From assembly GCF_900166595.1 (NCBI RefSeq), contig NZ_LT745762.1, forward strand, positions 179,971 to 243,970: a DNA stretch of 64,000 nt, in the 5' to 3' direction. This document shows, piece by piece, positions 1 to 9,893 of this stretch. Positions within the stretch are counted from its first letter, which is position 1, and each line of letters begins with the position of its first letter. The notes beneath the pieces were generated by a model that saw only the letters and a program-made list of their open reading frames with translations, searched no databases and had not been told where the DNA came from. The position numbers were made by a program, and so were the translations under genes. The DNA comes from Virgibacillus dokdonensis (GTDB lineage: Bacteria; Bacillota; Bacilli; Bacillales; Amphibacillaceae).

Positions 1-240
1 AAAATTTTTCGACCCGCCTTCAGGGTTAAACCCTAACGCAATCGCAATTGCTTCCAATAAAGTAGATTTTCCCAATCCATTTTCACCAATCATATATGTC
101 ACATTCGGATGAAAATAAATCCCAGGAAAATCCTTTATCACTGGCAAATGAAATGGAAATGCATCAGCATTTGCAGGTAACCGATCTTTTTTTAAATGAA
201 CGGTTTTTAAAAATGCTGTATCTGACGTTAGTTTTGGCAC
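1..240 (-). CDS. AAA-family ATPase, N-terminal part only (runs off the window)
   Basis: Reading leftwards from a GTG at 240, the frame stays open to the window edge for 80 codons. A strong ribosome binding site (GAGGTGAT) lies just before the GTG; an upstream in-frame ATG at 258 has none. Near residue 57 the protein has a P-loop, GENGLGKST, followed by LLEAIAIALG, as in SMC/RecF-like or ABC-type 'AAA family ATPase' proteins. The C-terminal signature and Walker B are outside the window, so the exact family and function are unknown. It lies downstream of dacB on the same strand, separated by the 21-bp repeat. Confidence 0.8.
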   Translation of the reverse strand, partial: MPKLTSDTAFLKTVHLKKDRLPANADAFPFHLPVIKDFPGIYFHPNVTYMIGENGLGKSTLLEAIAIALGFNPEGGSKNF

Positions 241-340
241 ACCTATCACCTCAATCATAACCGTTGCTTTTTATTTTAGCATGAAGCTATGGTTTGGGAT
301 AGATGTATTAACAAGCAGAGCAAGTAGCTTTATCGCGAGG

Positions 341-634
341 GAGCGTTTTCCGAGCAAAAGCGAGCGACTTCCCACGGGGGGCGAGCGTTTTTCGCGCGGG
401 GGCGAGCGTTTTCCGCACGAGGGTGAGCGTTTTCTGCGCGGGAACGAGCGTTTTTCGCACGAGGGTGAGCGTTTTCCGCGCGGGGGTGAGCGTTTTTCGC
501 ACGAGGGTGAGCGTTTTCCGCGCGGGGGTGAGCGTTTTTCGCACGAGGGTGAGCGTTTTTCGCACGAAGGCGAGCGTTTTTCGCACGAAGGCGAGCGTTT
601 TCCGCGCGGGGGTGAGCGTTTTCCGCGCGGGGGT
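341..634. repeat. 21-bp tandem minisatellite, about 14 units
   Basis: Fourteen consecutive 21-bp units start with GAGCG (CGAGCG in the junctions) and alternate mainly between two types, one with TTTTCCGCGCGGGGGT and one with TTTTTCGCACGAGGGT after GAGCG. The period is exact, so several frames are open on both strands and would encode heptapeptide repeats (GERFPRG/GERFSHE on +, RKTLTPA-like on -). Each unit holds a small GCG-N5-CGC inverted repeat. The tract is far richer in GC than its flanks and fills the gap between dacB and the ATPase gene. No convincing start signal was seen, so it is treated as non-coding. Confidence 0.9.
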
Positions 635-665
635 GAGGGCGGGCAATTTTTATATTTTATACCTC

Positions 666-2195
666 TTACTCCAGCTCATGAGCTGCTAAAGTGGAGGCGA
701 TTTGATCTTCAATTGCCGTTATTTCCTCGCTTGATCCAATATAGTTATTAATCATAATTGAAAAAATGAGTGGTTGTTGATCCTTTGTAGTGACGTATCC
801 AGATAGTGTTGACATTCCTTTAAGAGAGCCTGTTTTTGCGATGACATTTCCTTTTGCGGGTGCTTCCTGCATTCGATGCCGTAATGTTCCACCGACTAGT
901 CTATCTTCCACGCCAGCTACTGGTAAGGAATTTTTAAACAGTGGAAACCATTCCTGCTCTTGTACATGGTACAATACTTGCAAAAGTTCGCTAGCAGGAA
1001 TCATATTTTTGTGTGACATACCAGATCCATCGCGTAGTAGCATCGTGTCGGTGCTTGCACCAAACTGCTCCATTACTTGTTCCATTACTGCAAGCCCTTT
1101 TTTCCAGCTTCCTTCTCCATGAACAACTTTTCCCATTTCTTTGGTTAACACTTCGCCATGCCCATTATTGCTTAGTTTCATAAAAGGGATGAGCAAATCT
1201 TTAAGGGGCATTGACTCTTTCTCTGTTAATATAGTGCTGTTAACTGGAGCTGCTTTCATGAATGCCTCAGTTTTACCAATAAAGTCAATACCTTCCTCGT
1301 GTAGTGTTTTCTGGAATACGTCTAGCGTATACATTGTCGGCTCCCAAACGGCAACCCATGACCTCACTTGTGTAGCTTTTTTTGGCATAGTTCCCTCTAC
1401 AATGATTCTGTTCGTCCCGTGTTCTCTCTCTATAGCAATATCTTTCGGCTTATCTGCATCTACAATCTGTGTGCGATTTACAATTTTAATGTAATCTGTT
1501 TTAGGCGTTACTTCGATGATTGCTTTTCCACTTTCGGTGGCCTGTGGTAAAACATGGACAATTACAGTGCCTGCATCATAATCTTGATTCGGAGAAAGCG
1601 TTAAAGCAGACACTTGCGCACCTGTATAAAATGACTCGTCAGACCAATTTAAATCTTGGGAAAGCCGTTCATCATCATACCAAGTATCATCTGCAATAAT
1701 ATTTCCTTTCACTTTACGAATTCCTTGTTCCTTCATATCTACCGCCATCTGCTTCATATCACTTTTTAATAACGTCGGGTCACCTTTTCCTTGTAAAAAT
1801 AAGTCACCGTGCAACACTTTTCCTTTCACTTTCCCGTTCGTTCGCACTTGTGTGGTGAATTGGTAATTTTCTCCCAATATTTCTAATGCGGCAACCGATG
1901 TTAAGAGTTTCATGTTTGATGCAGGGTGCAAACGTCTGTCGCTGTTTTCGGAAAATAGAATATCTCCTGTATTAGCATGCATGACGCTTACAGATGTTGT
2001 TGTACCATCTAACCGTTTATTTGTTAATATTTTGGAGAGTTTCTCCTCCAAGGAATTTGCTTGCACTTCTGCATTCTCTGTTGCGTTAGACACCTTTGTA
2101 AATACAAATTCATCTTGAATAGCAATTGGAATAATAGCTAGTACGATAATAGCTAGGATAAGTAGCGTGCTTTTTTTACAAATTTTCCATCCCAT
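666..2195 (-). CDS. dacB: D-alanyl-D-alanine carboxypeptidase/endopeptidase, PBP4 (peptidase S13) family
   Basis: This 509-residue protein has a single N-terminal hydrophobic segment (residues 9-26) that would export or anchor it. All three penicillin-binding motifs are present: SNMK at 93-96 with the nucleophilic Ser, SNN at 342-344 and KTG at 454-456. The large insert between the first two motifs is typical of class C (PBP4/DacC) enzymes that trim peptidoglycan side chains outside the membrane. The ATG at 2195 is preceded by AAAAGGAGATGG. The gene appears monocistronic; the 21-bp repeat lies after its stop. Confidence 0.93.
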   Translation of the reverse strand: MGWKICKKSTLLILAIIVLAIIPIAIQDEFVFTKVSNATENAEVQANSLEEKLSKILTNKRLDGTTTSVSVMHANTGDILFSENSDRRLHPASNMKLLTSVAALEILGENYQFTTQVRTNGKVKGKVLHGDLFLQGKGDPTLLKSDMKQMAVDMKEQGIRKVKGNIIADDTWYDDERLSQDLNWSDESFYTGAQVSALTLSPNQDYDAGTVIVHVLPQATESGKAIIEVTPKTDYIKIVNRTQIVDADKPKDIAIEREHGTNRIIVEGTMPKKATQVRSWVAVWEPTMYTLDVFQKTLHEEGIDFIGKTEAFMKAAPVNSTILTEKESMPLKDLLIPFMKLSNNGHGEVLTKEMGKVVHGEGSWKKGLAVMEQVMEQFGASTDTMLLRDGSGMSHKNMIPASELLQVLYHVQEQEWFPLFKNSLPVAGVEDRLVGGTLRHRMQEAPAKGNVIAKTGSLKGMSTLSGYVTTKDQQPLIFSIMINNYIGSSEEITAIEDQIASTLAAHELE

Positions 2196-2639
2196 AAAAG
2201 ACCATCTCCTTTTTAGAAAAATATCAAAGTCTTTATGTCGATAAAACGCCGTCGTTTTGCTTTAATTTTATTCTTGTGCAAAAAATCTAGGTTGCAATTC
2301 ACAGCTAATCCAATTCATTTGGTATTTACAACTAGCCAATTACATATTACTAGTAAGGAATTGAGGTAAAAGCTTGGACATACAGCATATGTCATTTAAG
2401 CCTTTTTAATACATTTTAATCAAACCAAATCGAGACATCGATGTGTCATGCTTAGTCGGCTTTGTAAAATCTACTTAAAGCTATGCCTTAAAAAGTGCTA
2501 TTATGTTGTGTACCATCATATGAAGATATGCATCAAAGACAATTAGTATGAGGGTAATGTTTAAAAGGCATTTTCACTGGGAACGTTGAAAAGAATATTA
2601 CATGATGCGGAAATAATTTAATCAAAAAGGAGTTTTATC
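2196..2639. other. Divergent intergenic region between dacB and the Lin0512 gene
   Basis: This AT-rich 444-bp gap must carry the promoters of two divergent genes. I see the ribosome binding sites at both edges but no promoter pair, RNA motif or short gene that I can support. Confidence 0.5.
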
Positions 2640-2999
2640 ATGAATCAAATTCTATTTATTCAAACTGGCATGGGGATTGATGTGCATGGGCAAAATATTA
2701 CAAAAGCTGCTGTAAGAGCCGTAGAAAATGCTATCTGGTTCAATTCTATGCCTGGCATTGAATACAGCCTTCCTGAACAAAAGCTTGAAAATATGAAAGT
2801 AAATGTAAGATTAGCTGTTCCATTAGATCGTAACTTGCTTGATACAGAAAAAGTAAAAGCTGTCGTTCCTTATGGATCCGTTACGGTGGATGTAACCGAT
2901 GGCGGTATGGCCACCTCAAGTGGGGTTATTTTGAAAGATAAAAATGACGAAAATGACTTAATGTATATGGTAAATGCTGCTGTTGAAGTAGGGTATTAA
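2640..2999 (+). CDS. Lin0512 family (TIGR02058) conserved protein
   Basis: The 119-residue product matches the compact Lin0512 family, with the N-terminal 'F-I-Q-T-G-M-G-x-D-x-H-G-Q' stretch, a central 'P-G-I' loop and the C-terminal 'A-A-V-E-V-G-Y' ending. Family members are small soluble proteins of unknown biochemical role. AAAAAGGAG lies seven bases before the ATG. The gene stands alone between dacB and the adhesin gene, and shares a convergent terminator with the latter. Confidence 0.8.
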   Translation: MNQILFIQTGMGIDVHGQNITKAAVRAVENAIWFNSMPGIEYSLPEQKLENMKVNVRLAVPLDRNLLDTEKVKAVVPYGSVTVDVTDGGMATSSGVILKDKNDENDLMYMVNAAVEVGY

Positions 3000-3146
3000 A
3001 AAGAATATGCGATACAATTTGCTGATTCACCTTCTACAATGAGATGCACTTTAGCATATCCAATCCGGCTAACACTAAGTTTTTACCACCATAAATAACA
3101 TTTTATTCTAGCTTGTATTTATACGGCAAATCTAAAGATTGGTACA

Positions 3147-3203
3147 AAAAATCCGAACTTAATATAAAATTCTACAGGAAGAATTTGAATAAGTTCGGAT
3201 TTT
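3147..3203. terminator. Bidirectional terminator between the Lin0512 gene and the adhesin gene
   Basis: AAAATCCGAACTTA pairs with TAAGTTCGGATTTT around a further AAATTCT/AGAATTT stem. The A-run at one edge and T-run at the other allow use from both converging genes. Confidence 0.75.
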
Positions 3204-3270
3204 CTAATTCAGTAGATACATAGAATGACGTTCATTCTTATTCTAATACATCATCGGGAGTATCTATTAT

Positions 3271-6200
3271 TTATGCCTTTCGACGTCTTGAAATGATTAG
3301 GAACCCACCAACGATAAATAGCGAAACCCCTAAAATCATCATGTAACGTAGCCATTCTTCTCCAGTTTGAGGAAGTTTTCCTCCTATTTTCTCTCCTGCT
3401 TTACTCGGATCATCCTTACTACTTTCAGTATTTTTCTGTGGTGGCTCATTGTCATTATTTCCTGAATCCGTTACAGGCTCTTCTGGATTGATTGTATTTT
3501 CTACTTTCAATTGTAAAGAATTTTCCTGGCTAAATGCAATTGTAAACGGAATTGGCGTCGCATCTAGCTTGTAATGCTCTGGCGCTTGCGTTTCTATAAA
3601 TTGATACTTGCCTGGTTTTAAGTTCTCTACAACGATTTTACCTGCTTTATCCGTTGTGAGATCTTCTTGTAACGTTTCTCCTGCTTCATTTTGTAGTTCG
3701 AACACTGCTCCTGCCAATGTTTTATCCTCGTCATCTGCATCTACTTTGACAAGTTCAACAGATCCTCGGATAAGCTCATTTGTTGCTTTTACCGCAGCTA
3801 CTTTGACATCAGCTTCCGTTTTACTTTTTTCAATTGTAAACGGAATTGGCGTCGCATCTAGCTCGTAATGCTCTGGCGCTTTGGTTTCCACAAACTGATA
3901 GTTGCCTGGTTTTAAGTTCTCTACAACGATCTTTCCTTCTTTATCCGTTGTTAAGTCTTTTTTAACCGTTTCCCCTCCTTCATTCTGCAACTCAAATACC
4001 GCTCCTGCCAAGGCTTTTTCCTCGTCATCTTCATCTACTTTTACAAGTTCAACAGATCCTCGGATAAGCTCATTTGTTGCTTTTACCGCAGCTACCTTGA
4101 CATCGGCTTTCGTTTTACTCTTTTCAATTGTAAACGGAATTGGTGTCGTATCTAGCTTGTAGTACTCTGGCGCTTTGGTTTCCACAAACTGATAGTTACC
4201 TGGTTTCAAGTTCTCTACAACGATTTTACCTGCTTTATCCGTTGTGAGATCTTCTTGTAACGTCTTGCCTGCTTCATTTTGTAGTTCGAACACCGCTCCT
4301 GCTAACGGTGCATGATTGTTATCTTGATCTGCCTTTGTTAACTCAGCCTTACCAGTAATTAGCTTATTCTTTGCGGTAATGCGCAGTTGCTCTTTTTGGC
4401 TCTTTTCAATCTCAAATGCAATTGGATCAGCATCTAACTCGTAATAAGCTGGAGCTTTTGTTTCTACAAATTGATACGTACCTGGACGCAAATTTTCTAC
4501 AACGATTTTTCCATTTTCATCCGTTGTTATGTCTTTTTTAACCGTATCTCCTGCTTCATTTTGTAGCTCGAATACCGCTCCTGCCAAGGTTTTATCCTCA
4601 TCATCTTCATCTACTTTGACAAGTTCAACAGATCCTGGGATAAGCTCATTTGTTGCTTTTACCGCAGCTACTTTGACATCGGCTTCCATTTTACTTTTTT
4701 CAATGGTAAACGGAATTGGTGTCGTATCTAGCTTGTAGTGCTCTGGCGCTTTTGTTTCTACAAACTGATACTTACCTGGCTTCAAGTTTTCTACAACAAG
4801 CTTTCCTTCTTTATTCGTTGTGAGATCTTCTTGTAACGTCTTGCCTGCTTCATTTTGTAGTTCAAATACAGCGCCATCGAGTTTCATTGCTTTGTCATCC
4901 TTATCAACCTTTGTCAGCTCCACCTTACCACGAATAAGCTCATTATTCGCCGTTACGGTTACTGTACTCGAATCGCCAGCTTTTATAGTAAACGATACTG
5001 GTTCTTCGTTAAGCTGATAATATGTTGGCGCTTTGGTTTCCACAAATTGGTACGTGCCTGGTTGTAAATTCGTAACAAAAATTCTCCCGTCTTCGTCTGT
5101 TCGTAACAACGGCTCGACAACAGAACCATCTTCGCGCTCTAATTTAAACGCAGCACCTTCTAAACGATTTCCATTTTCTTTTGCAAGCTTCGTTAATTCC
5201 ACAGAAGCAAGTTTTTTATTCTTTGCTGTTAAGGTCCGAATTTCCGTTTGTTTTTCACCAATAGTAAAGGGAATTGGTTCCGTATTTAGCTCATACCCAT
5301 TCGGTGCTTTCGTTTCGACAAATTGATATTCACCAGGTTCTAAATCACCTTTGTAAATTATTCCCGCTGGATTTGTTGTTAGACGATCAATGACTTTATA
5401 AGCGTCACCTACTTTTTGCTGTAGAGCAAACGTCGCTCCTGATAAACTCGCTCCTGTTTCTTCATCAATTTTATTTAACTGTACATTGCGAATGATTTTA
5501 GCGTTCGTTACCGTGAGCTGATTTCCTACTTCTACTTCACTACCCTCTACATAGGATTCATCAATCACGATTCCACGTTGCTTCTGCTCAATGAGATAAC
5601 CATCTGGGGCGCCTTCTTCAATCAATGTGTACGTTCCATAAAGCAATCGATCAAAAACAACTTTACCATCTTCATCGGTTGTTTTCGTACCAACCGTAAT
5701 GCCACTTTCTTGATCTTTCAGCGTAAACGTCGCTCCAGGGAGTGAGTCGCCAGTATCACGATTGGTTTTATGAACAGTTAGTCTGCCGATTTCTCCAGTA
5801 CCTTCGCCCATACCATTCGTTCGCTCCACTTTTACTGTATCTTGAGACTCATTGATAACCTCATCAATGTTTTCTCCATTAAAAGATATATTGTTACTTA
5901 CCGTCTTTCCTGGTTTCTCCAAAATCATGGATTGATATTCTAATATATACGGCTCATTAATTTCTTCTGTAAACTTTAGTGTAAACGTTTCAGGATTTTG
6001 CTCTAAATCCAAGGTGTAATCCTTGTTAAGCTCTAATAACTCTCCCTTGGTAACTTTACCTGCTTCATCTACAGATGTTGCGTATAGATGGAAAGAATCT
6101 TCCAGTAACGCTTGATTATTACTTGGTTTGTCATCAATGGTAGCATTGCTTACTTGAGACTGGCCAAAGTTTATATTAACCTTCCAATCGATCATTTTTC

Positions 6201-9009
6201 CGTTCTGATTTCCTGATTTTTCTGTATACTTTCCGCCATACGGAATGGATACAGAAGCATCTAGTTCCGTTTCTTGTTGATTTCCATTGTAAAGGTTCGC
6301 TGTATTATGGTAGTTTTTTGCAACTAAATCTAAATCATTTAGACTTGTTTTGTACTCTATCAAATACGGTTGGTTGATCTCTTTTACAAAATTAATCTGA
6401 AATCCTGGCTCACCTTGTTCATTTTCCATAAATTCTATGGAGTAATCCTCACCTGGTACGGCTTCTTTTTTCTTTGTTCCATTTTTCCCACCAGTAAGCT
6501 CCATTAAATGTACGGTTATGGAGTCTTGCAATAGTTGCTGATTACCTTGAATAAAATCTTTAACAACCGCATTATCTAGCGTTTTTAAATTATAATTGAC
6601 ACCTATGTTCCAAGTGATTTCCTTTGTTACTGCATTATAGGAACCATTTTTAAAGCCGTTCTGCTTTGTGTACTCATCCGGTGTAAATTTATTCTTAGCA
6701 CTTTTATCTTTAGGTTCTCCATTCGCATCATCCCAAGACAGATTAGCTTGGTTAATAAAGTCCTCACTCTTATTTGCAAGTTGGTCATAATCAAATGTTG
6801 TCGTATAGTTGATCCAATGTGGTTCCGTTATTGTATTCTTAAATTGAATTACAAATTGATCCGCTTCATTTTTAGAAATAATATAATCTGTTCCTTCTTC
6901 TAATGCCCCGCCTTCTTTTTGAATCCTGAAAAAGTTACCAGATTCTTCATCCTTTAATAAAGTTAGACCTTTATTGGTAAAAACATCTTCTAGAACAACG
7001 TTGCTCATCTTTTGACTATCATGATTAAAGGAAATTTGCCACTCCACCGTTTTATCCTTATAATTTGGATTACTATGGTTTTTGAATAAGATCATCTGAC
7101 CAATTTGTTGCTTACCTTCATCCGTATGCTCTCCACTATTTACCGTATTAATTATTTCCTCGCCATCAAACACGCGCTCAGAAGCTTTCGTTTTGTAAAC
7201 AATTTTATAGGCAGAAGAAATATCTTCGTTAAACTGTAAATGGAAACCATTTTTTCCATCTTGTTGCCTCGGGGTTACTGTATAGTTAGTAACAAATTTC
7301 CCTTTACCTACTTCTTTTCCATTCTCGTTCAGCGTGATTTCTCTCACTTCAAACGAGTCTTCCACCAACTCTTGGCTGCCATTAAAAAAGTCTTTTAACA
7401 GTGCAGCTTTTTGAGCAATGTTTTTCTGATTATAGTTATAGCGAATTTCCCAAGTGATTTCTTGGTTATCACGATCATAATCTACAGCTTTTTTTTCTAA
7501 AGCTTTACCTCTGCCAACCTTTACAGTTGCATCGGCACGTACATCATCAAAACTTTCCCCTGTTAACGTGGCTTTGTTTTTGAAGGTATCATCATCTTCA
7601 TTTGTAATTTCTGTTACATATACGAGACGATAAGCGGAACGAATATCATCCTTAAATGCAATCGCAAAGTCTTTCCCACCAGCTGTTTTTCCTATGGTAT
7701 AAGAGTTAGGATCAACTTCTTCGCCTTGAGTCACTTCGCCATTAAGCTTTGTCTCTAAATGATATAGTTTGATCGATCCTTCTTTAAGCGCTTGCCCTTC
7801 TTCAATCGGATCGATTAACTTCGCATTACGAATCGTCTCTAGCGTTTTGTTGAAATCAACCGTCCATTCAATTTCTTCCGCATTATAGGAACGATTCGGG
7901 ATCCCTTTTTTCTCCACAGCTGAACCGCCTGGGTTAAAATCGATTGGAATGGTCATGGATTCTTTGCCTTCAATTGGTGTAATCACTAATTCTTTGTCTT
8001 TGTTAATAACGGTTTCTTCGCTTAACTCTGTCCAAATCTCAAAGTTTCCACTAATTTTGGAATATTCTTCAATGAACTTGGTAAACTCTATCGTCGCTGT
8101 TCCATCTTTTGTGACAGATAGATAGCCAATTGTTTTTCCATCGAATTTCATTTCTGCATGATCAACCTTACTATAAACGTCTAACTCTGATGGTACTTGA
8201 AAACTGTACGTATCGCCCTCTTTATATCCATGTCGATTCGGTAATTCCCACCAATATTTTATAGCAATGATCGAACCTAGACCTGGTTTTTCTATGGGCT
8301 CACCTGTTTCAGCAGTTTCATAGGTTACCTCATAGCGAGTTAATATATCCTCTTCAATCGCCTTTAACGGAGCAACTTTTTCTGAAGCTTGTTCTGCTGT
8401 CTTCTGCTGTTCTTCCTCAACAGGCTCCTCTACTTCTGCTTCCGAATTTGCCTTTTCATCACTGTTTTCTTTTTCCTTGGCATCTGTAGCATTTTCCGCT
8501 GTTTGTTCTTCGTCAGAACCTGTTTCATCTTGATTCACTGCTGAATCGCCTGCCTGCTGTTGTTCATCAGCTTCTGTATCTTCTGCCGTCTTCGCTATTT
8601 TAACAGCAAACGTTCCGCTCGCTTCAGGGAGTTGATGAATTTCCTTATTAAAACGAATGGTTAACGTATTATCTTTATCTACAACATAACTACCCACTTC
8701 CGTTTCTGCTACCAATAGCTTCTCTTCCTGCTTTTCATCAATTTTTATAGCAGTAGGGAGTTGATCGGTATAATCCTTATTTGGTTCGGCAGCTATACCT
8801 TGAACGGACCAATCTACTTTTAAATGTGTTGCTTGTTGTATATCTTCTAATGGAACAATTTTCCCTGATGTATCCATTAATTCCATATTATTAATTAATC
8901 CATCATTGCTTATGCCTTGCGCGTTAATTTGCATGGGAAAGGCTAGGCTACTGGAAATTGTTTGTAATAAAAGAAATACAATAAAAAGCACACTTAACTG
9001 TTTCTTCAA
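3271..9009 (-). CDS. LPXTG-anchored surface adhesin with Cna-type and SpaA/Cna-B repeats
   Basis: The product is about 1,912 residues. I prefer the TTG at 9009, which has AAAGGGG at good spacing and gives a clean signal peptide (KKQLSVLFIVFLLLQ). A Glu-rich, low-complexity linker follows at roughly 140-220. About five collagen-adhesin-like modules come next, each starting with W-x-[IV]-x-[FY]-N or a close variant. Eight SpaA/Cna-B modules (about residues 1070-1830), each with an ELxKxD...L-x-GAxFxLQ start and a Y-x-FVETKAP end, form a stalk. An LPQTG sortase motif near 1879, a hydrophobic segment and the tail SRRRKA end the protein. Such proteins are covalently bound to peptidoglycan and often form intramolecular isopeptide bonds. 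No sortase gene lies in this window. Confidence 0.93.
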   Translation of the reverse strand: MKKQLSVLFIVFLLLQTISSSLAFPMQINAQGISNDGLINNMELMDTSGKIVPLEDIQQATHLKVDWSVQGIAAEPNKDYTDQLPTAIKIDEKQEEKLLVAETEVGSYVVDKDNTLTIRFNKEIHQLPEASGTFAVKIAKTAEDTEADEQQQAGDSAVNQDETGSDEEQTAENATDAKEKENSDEKANSEAEVEEPVEEEQQKTAEQASEKVAPLKAIEEDILTRYEVTYETAETGEPIEKPGLGSIIAIKYWWELPNRHGYKEGDTYSFQVPSELDVYSKVDHAEMKFDGKTIGYLSVTKDGTATIEFTKFIEEYSKISGNFEIWTELSEETVINKDKELVITPIEGKESMTIPIDFNPGGSAVEKKGIPNRSYNAEEIEWTVDFNKTLETIRNAKLIDPIEEGQALKEGSIKLYHLETKLNGEVTQGEEVDPNSYTIGKTAGGKDFAIAFKDDIRSAYRLVYVTEITNEDDDTFKNKATLTGESFDDVRADATVKVGRGKALEKKAVDYDRDNQEITWEIRYNYNQKNIAQKAALLKDFFNGSQELVEDSFEVREITLNENGKEVGKGKFVTNYTVTPRQQDGKNGFHLQFNEDISSAYKIVYKTKASERVFDGEEIINTVNSGEHTDEGKQQIGQMILFKNHSNPNYKDKTVEWQISFNHDSQKMSNVVLEDVFTNKGLTLLKDEESGNFFRIQKEGGALEEGTDYIISKNEADQFVIQFKNTITEPHWINYTTTFDYDQLANKSEDFINQANLSWDDANGEPKDKSAKNKFTPDEYTKQNGFKNGSYNAVTKEITWNIGVNYNLKTLDNAVVKDFIQGNQQLLQDSITVHLMELTGGKNGTKKKEAVPGEDYSIEFMENEQGEPGFQINFVKEINQPYLIEYKTSLNDLDLVAKNYHNTANLYNGNQQETELDASVSIPYGGKYTEKSGNQNGKMIDWKVNINFGQSQVSNATIDDKPSNNQALLEDSFHLYATSVDEAGKVTKGELLELNKDYTLDLEQNPETFTLKFTEEINEPYILEYQSMILEKPGKTVSNNISFNGENIDEVINESQDTVKVERTNGMGEGTGEIGRLTVHKTNRDTGDSLPGATFTLKDQESGITVGTKTTDEDGKVVFDRLLYGTYTLIEEGAPDGYLIEQKQRGIVIDESYVEGSEVEVGNQLTVTNAKIIRNVQLNKIDEETGASLSGATFALQQKVGDAYKVIDRLTTNPAGIIYKGDLEPGEYQFVETKAPNGYELNTEPIPFTIGEKQTEIRTLTAKNKKLASVELTKLAKENGNRLEGAAFKLEREDGSVVEPLLRTDEDGRIFVTNLQPGTYQFVETKAPTYYQLNEEPVSFTIKAGDSSTVTVTANNELIRGKVELTKVDKDDKAMKLDGAVFELQNEAGKTLQEDLTTNKEGKLVVENLKPGKYQFVETKAPEHYKLDTTPIPFTIEKSKMEADVKVAAVKATNELIPGSVELVKVDEDDEDKTLAGAVFELQNEAGDTVKKDITTDENGKIVVENLRPGTYQFVETKAPAYYELDADPIAFEIEKSQKEQLRITAKNKLITGKAELTKADQDNNHAPLAGAVFELQNEAGKTLQEDLTTDKAGKIVVENLKPGNYQFVETKAPEYYKLDTTPIPFTIEKSKTKADVKVAAVKATNELIRGSVELVKVDEDDEEKALAGAVFELQNEGGETVKKDLTTDKEGKIVVENLKPGNYQFVETKAPEHYELDATPIPFTIEKSKTEADVKVAAVKATNELIRGSVELVKVDADDEDKTLAGAVFELQNEAGETLQEDLTTDKAGKIVVENLKPGKYQFIETQAPEHYKLDATPIPFTIAFSQENSLQLKVENTINPEEPVTDSGNNDNEPPQKNTESSKDDPSKAGEKIGGKLPQTGEEWLRYMMILGVSLFIVGGFLIISRRRKA
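3490..4930 (-). repeat. Near-identical SpaA-module DNA repeats inside the adhesin gene
   Basis: The last five SpaA modules are highly similar at the DNA level, with a unit of about 294 bp (98 codons). For example, the stretch around 3763-3903 recurs at 4057-4197 and around 4636-4776 with few changes. This implies recent duplication or gene conversion, and copy number could vary between strains. Confidence 0.85.
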
Positions 9010-9893
9010 AATGCTACCCCTTTCCATATCTTCGTTCGTCGTTTTCCACAAGTGTTAAAACGAGCGATCATTCCTTTAACATCGTACTTTCACTAAACTT
9101 ACTCCCACACCTATATACCCATATAGGTATGAAAATCCTTGTCATACTTAAATAGAACCTACTCTTTACATTAAATAGGTTCAGACGAGACCACTTTTTT
9201 ACGGCGTCTATATTTCATCGATGATTGCTTTCTTGTTTGTTGAAAGAACCTTTGTAAAACTGATACACAAATATAGAACGCGAGATCTGTTTTTTGTTCT
9301 CAATCCCTCCTTATTTTTCTTCCTTGTTCTCTGCATTTACTGAAGTAATACTAGTTCATGAGGTTTTGTATCTTTTCATTTGCTTCCGTATTACCAAATT
9401 AGACACAAATCTTCATTTCACCCGTACCCCCATATGATTTATGCCTTTTACATGTCACACATATAGTCTGTGTCACACAAGTTATTCTCTCTATGTCTAT
9501 AACTTTTCCGCTAAATTATACTAAATCAAACTATACAAAAACTATACAAAATAAGCCGTTAACAACAAGTGAAAGACTAATATAAAAAATTATAGCGCTT
9601 TCGTTTAAATACACTTGAAGTATAGAATGAATTCAGCTTCGTTCTTAATAAAGAAACATATGGGCAATTCTCTTAGTGGATGTATCTCATTTGAATTATG
9701 TATAAAAACATTCTGTAAGCGATCCTTAATAGGTGGTAAAAATTCATACAAGCCATATCCGTTTCTTATGGAGAAAGATTCATTCTTTTCGAAGAACGAA
9801 CAAAGAGGGTATTTTGCAGAATATGGTAGAATGATAATACTACACGCTTCATTTACAACGAGGGATTTGGAGAAAAGCTACATGTTTGATTCG
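9010..9893. other. Gene-poor region upstream of the adhesin gene
   Basis: No convincing gene was found in nearly 900 bp. An open frame at 9615-9950 runs into a repeat element and lacks a good ribosome binding site, so it was not accepted. The only clear structure is the palindrome at 9109-9128. The region must carry the adhesin promoter and a long leader. Confidence 0.5.
9109..9128. promoter_or_regulatory. 8-bp palindrome upstream of the adhesin gene
   Basis: ACCTATAT and ATATAGGT are perfect inverted arms around ACCC, about 100 bp before the adhesin start. It could be an operator or a leader hairpin; nothing else identifies the binding partner. Confidence 0.35.

Noticed and set aside
281..751. 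Open frames of 88-156 codons across the 21-bp repeat on both strands
   Set aside because: Openness follows from the 21-bp period; there is no good ribosome binding site, and one frame runs into the 3' end of dacB on the other strand.
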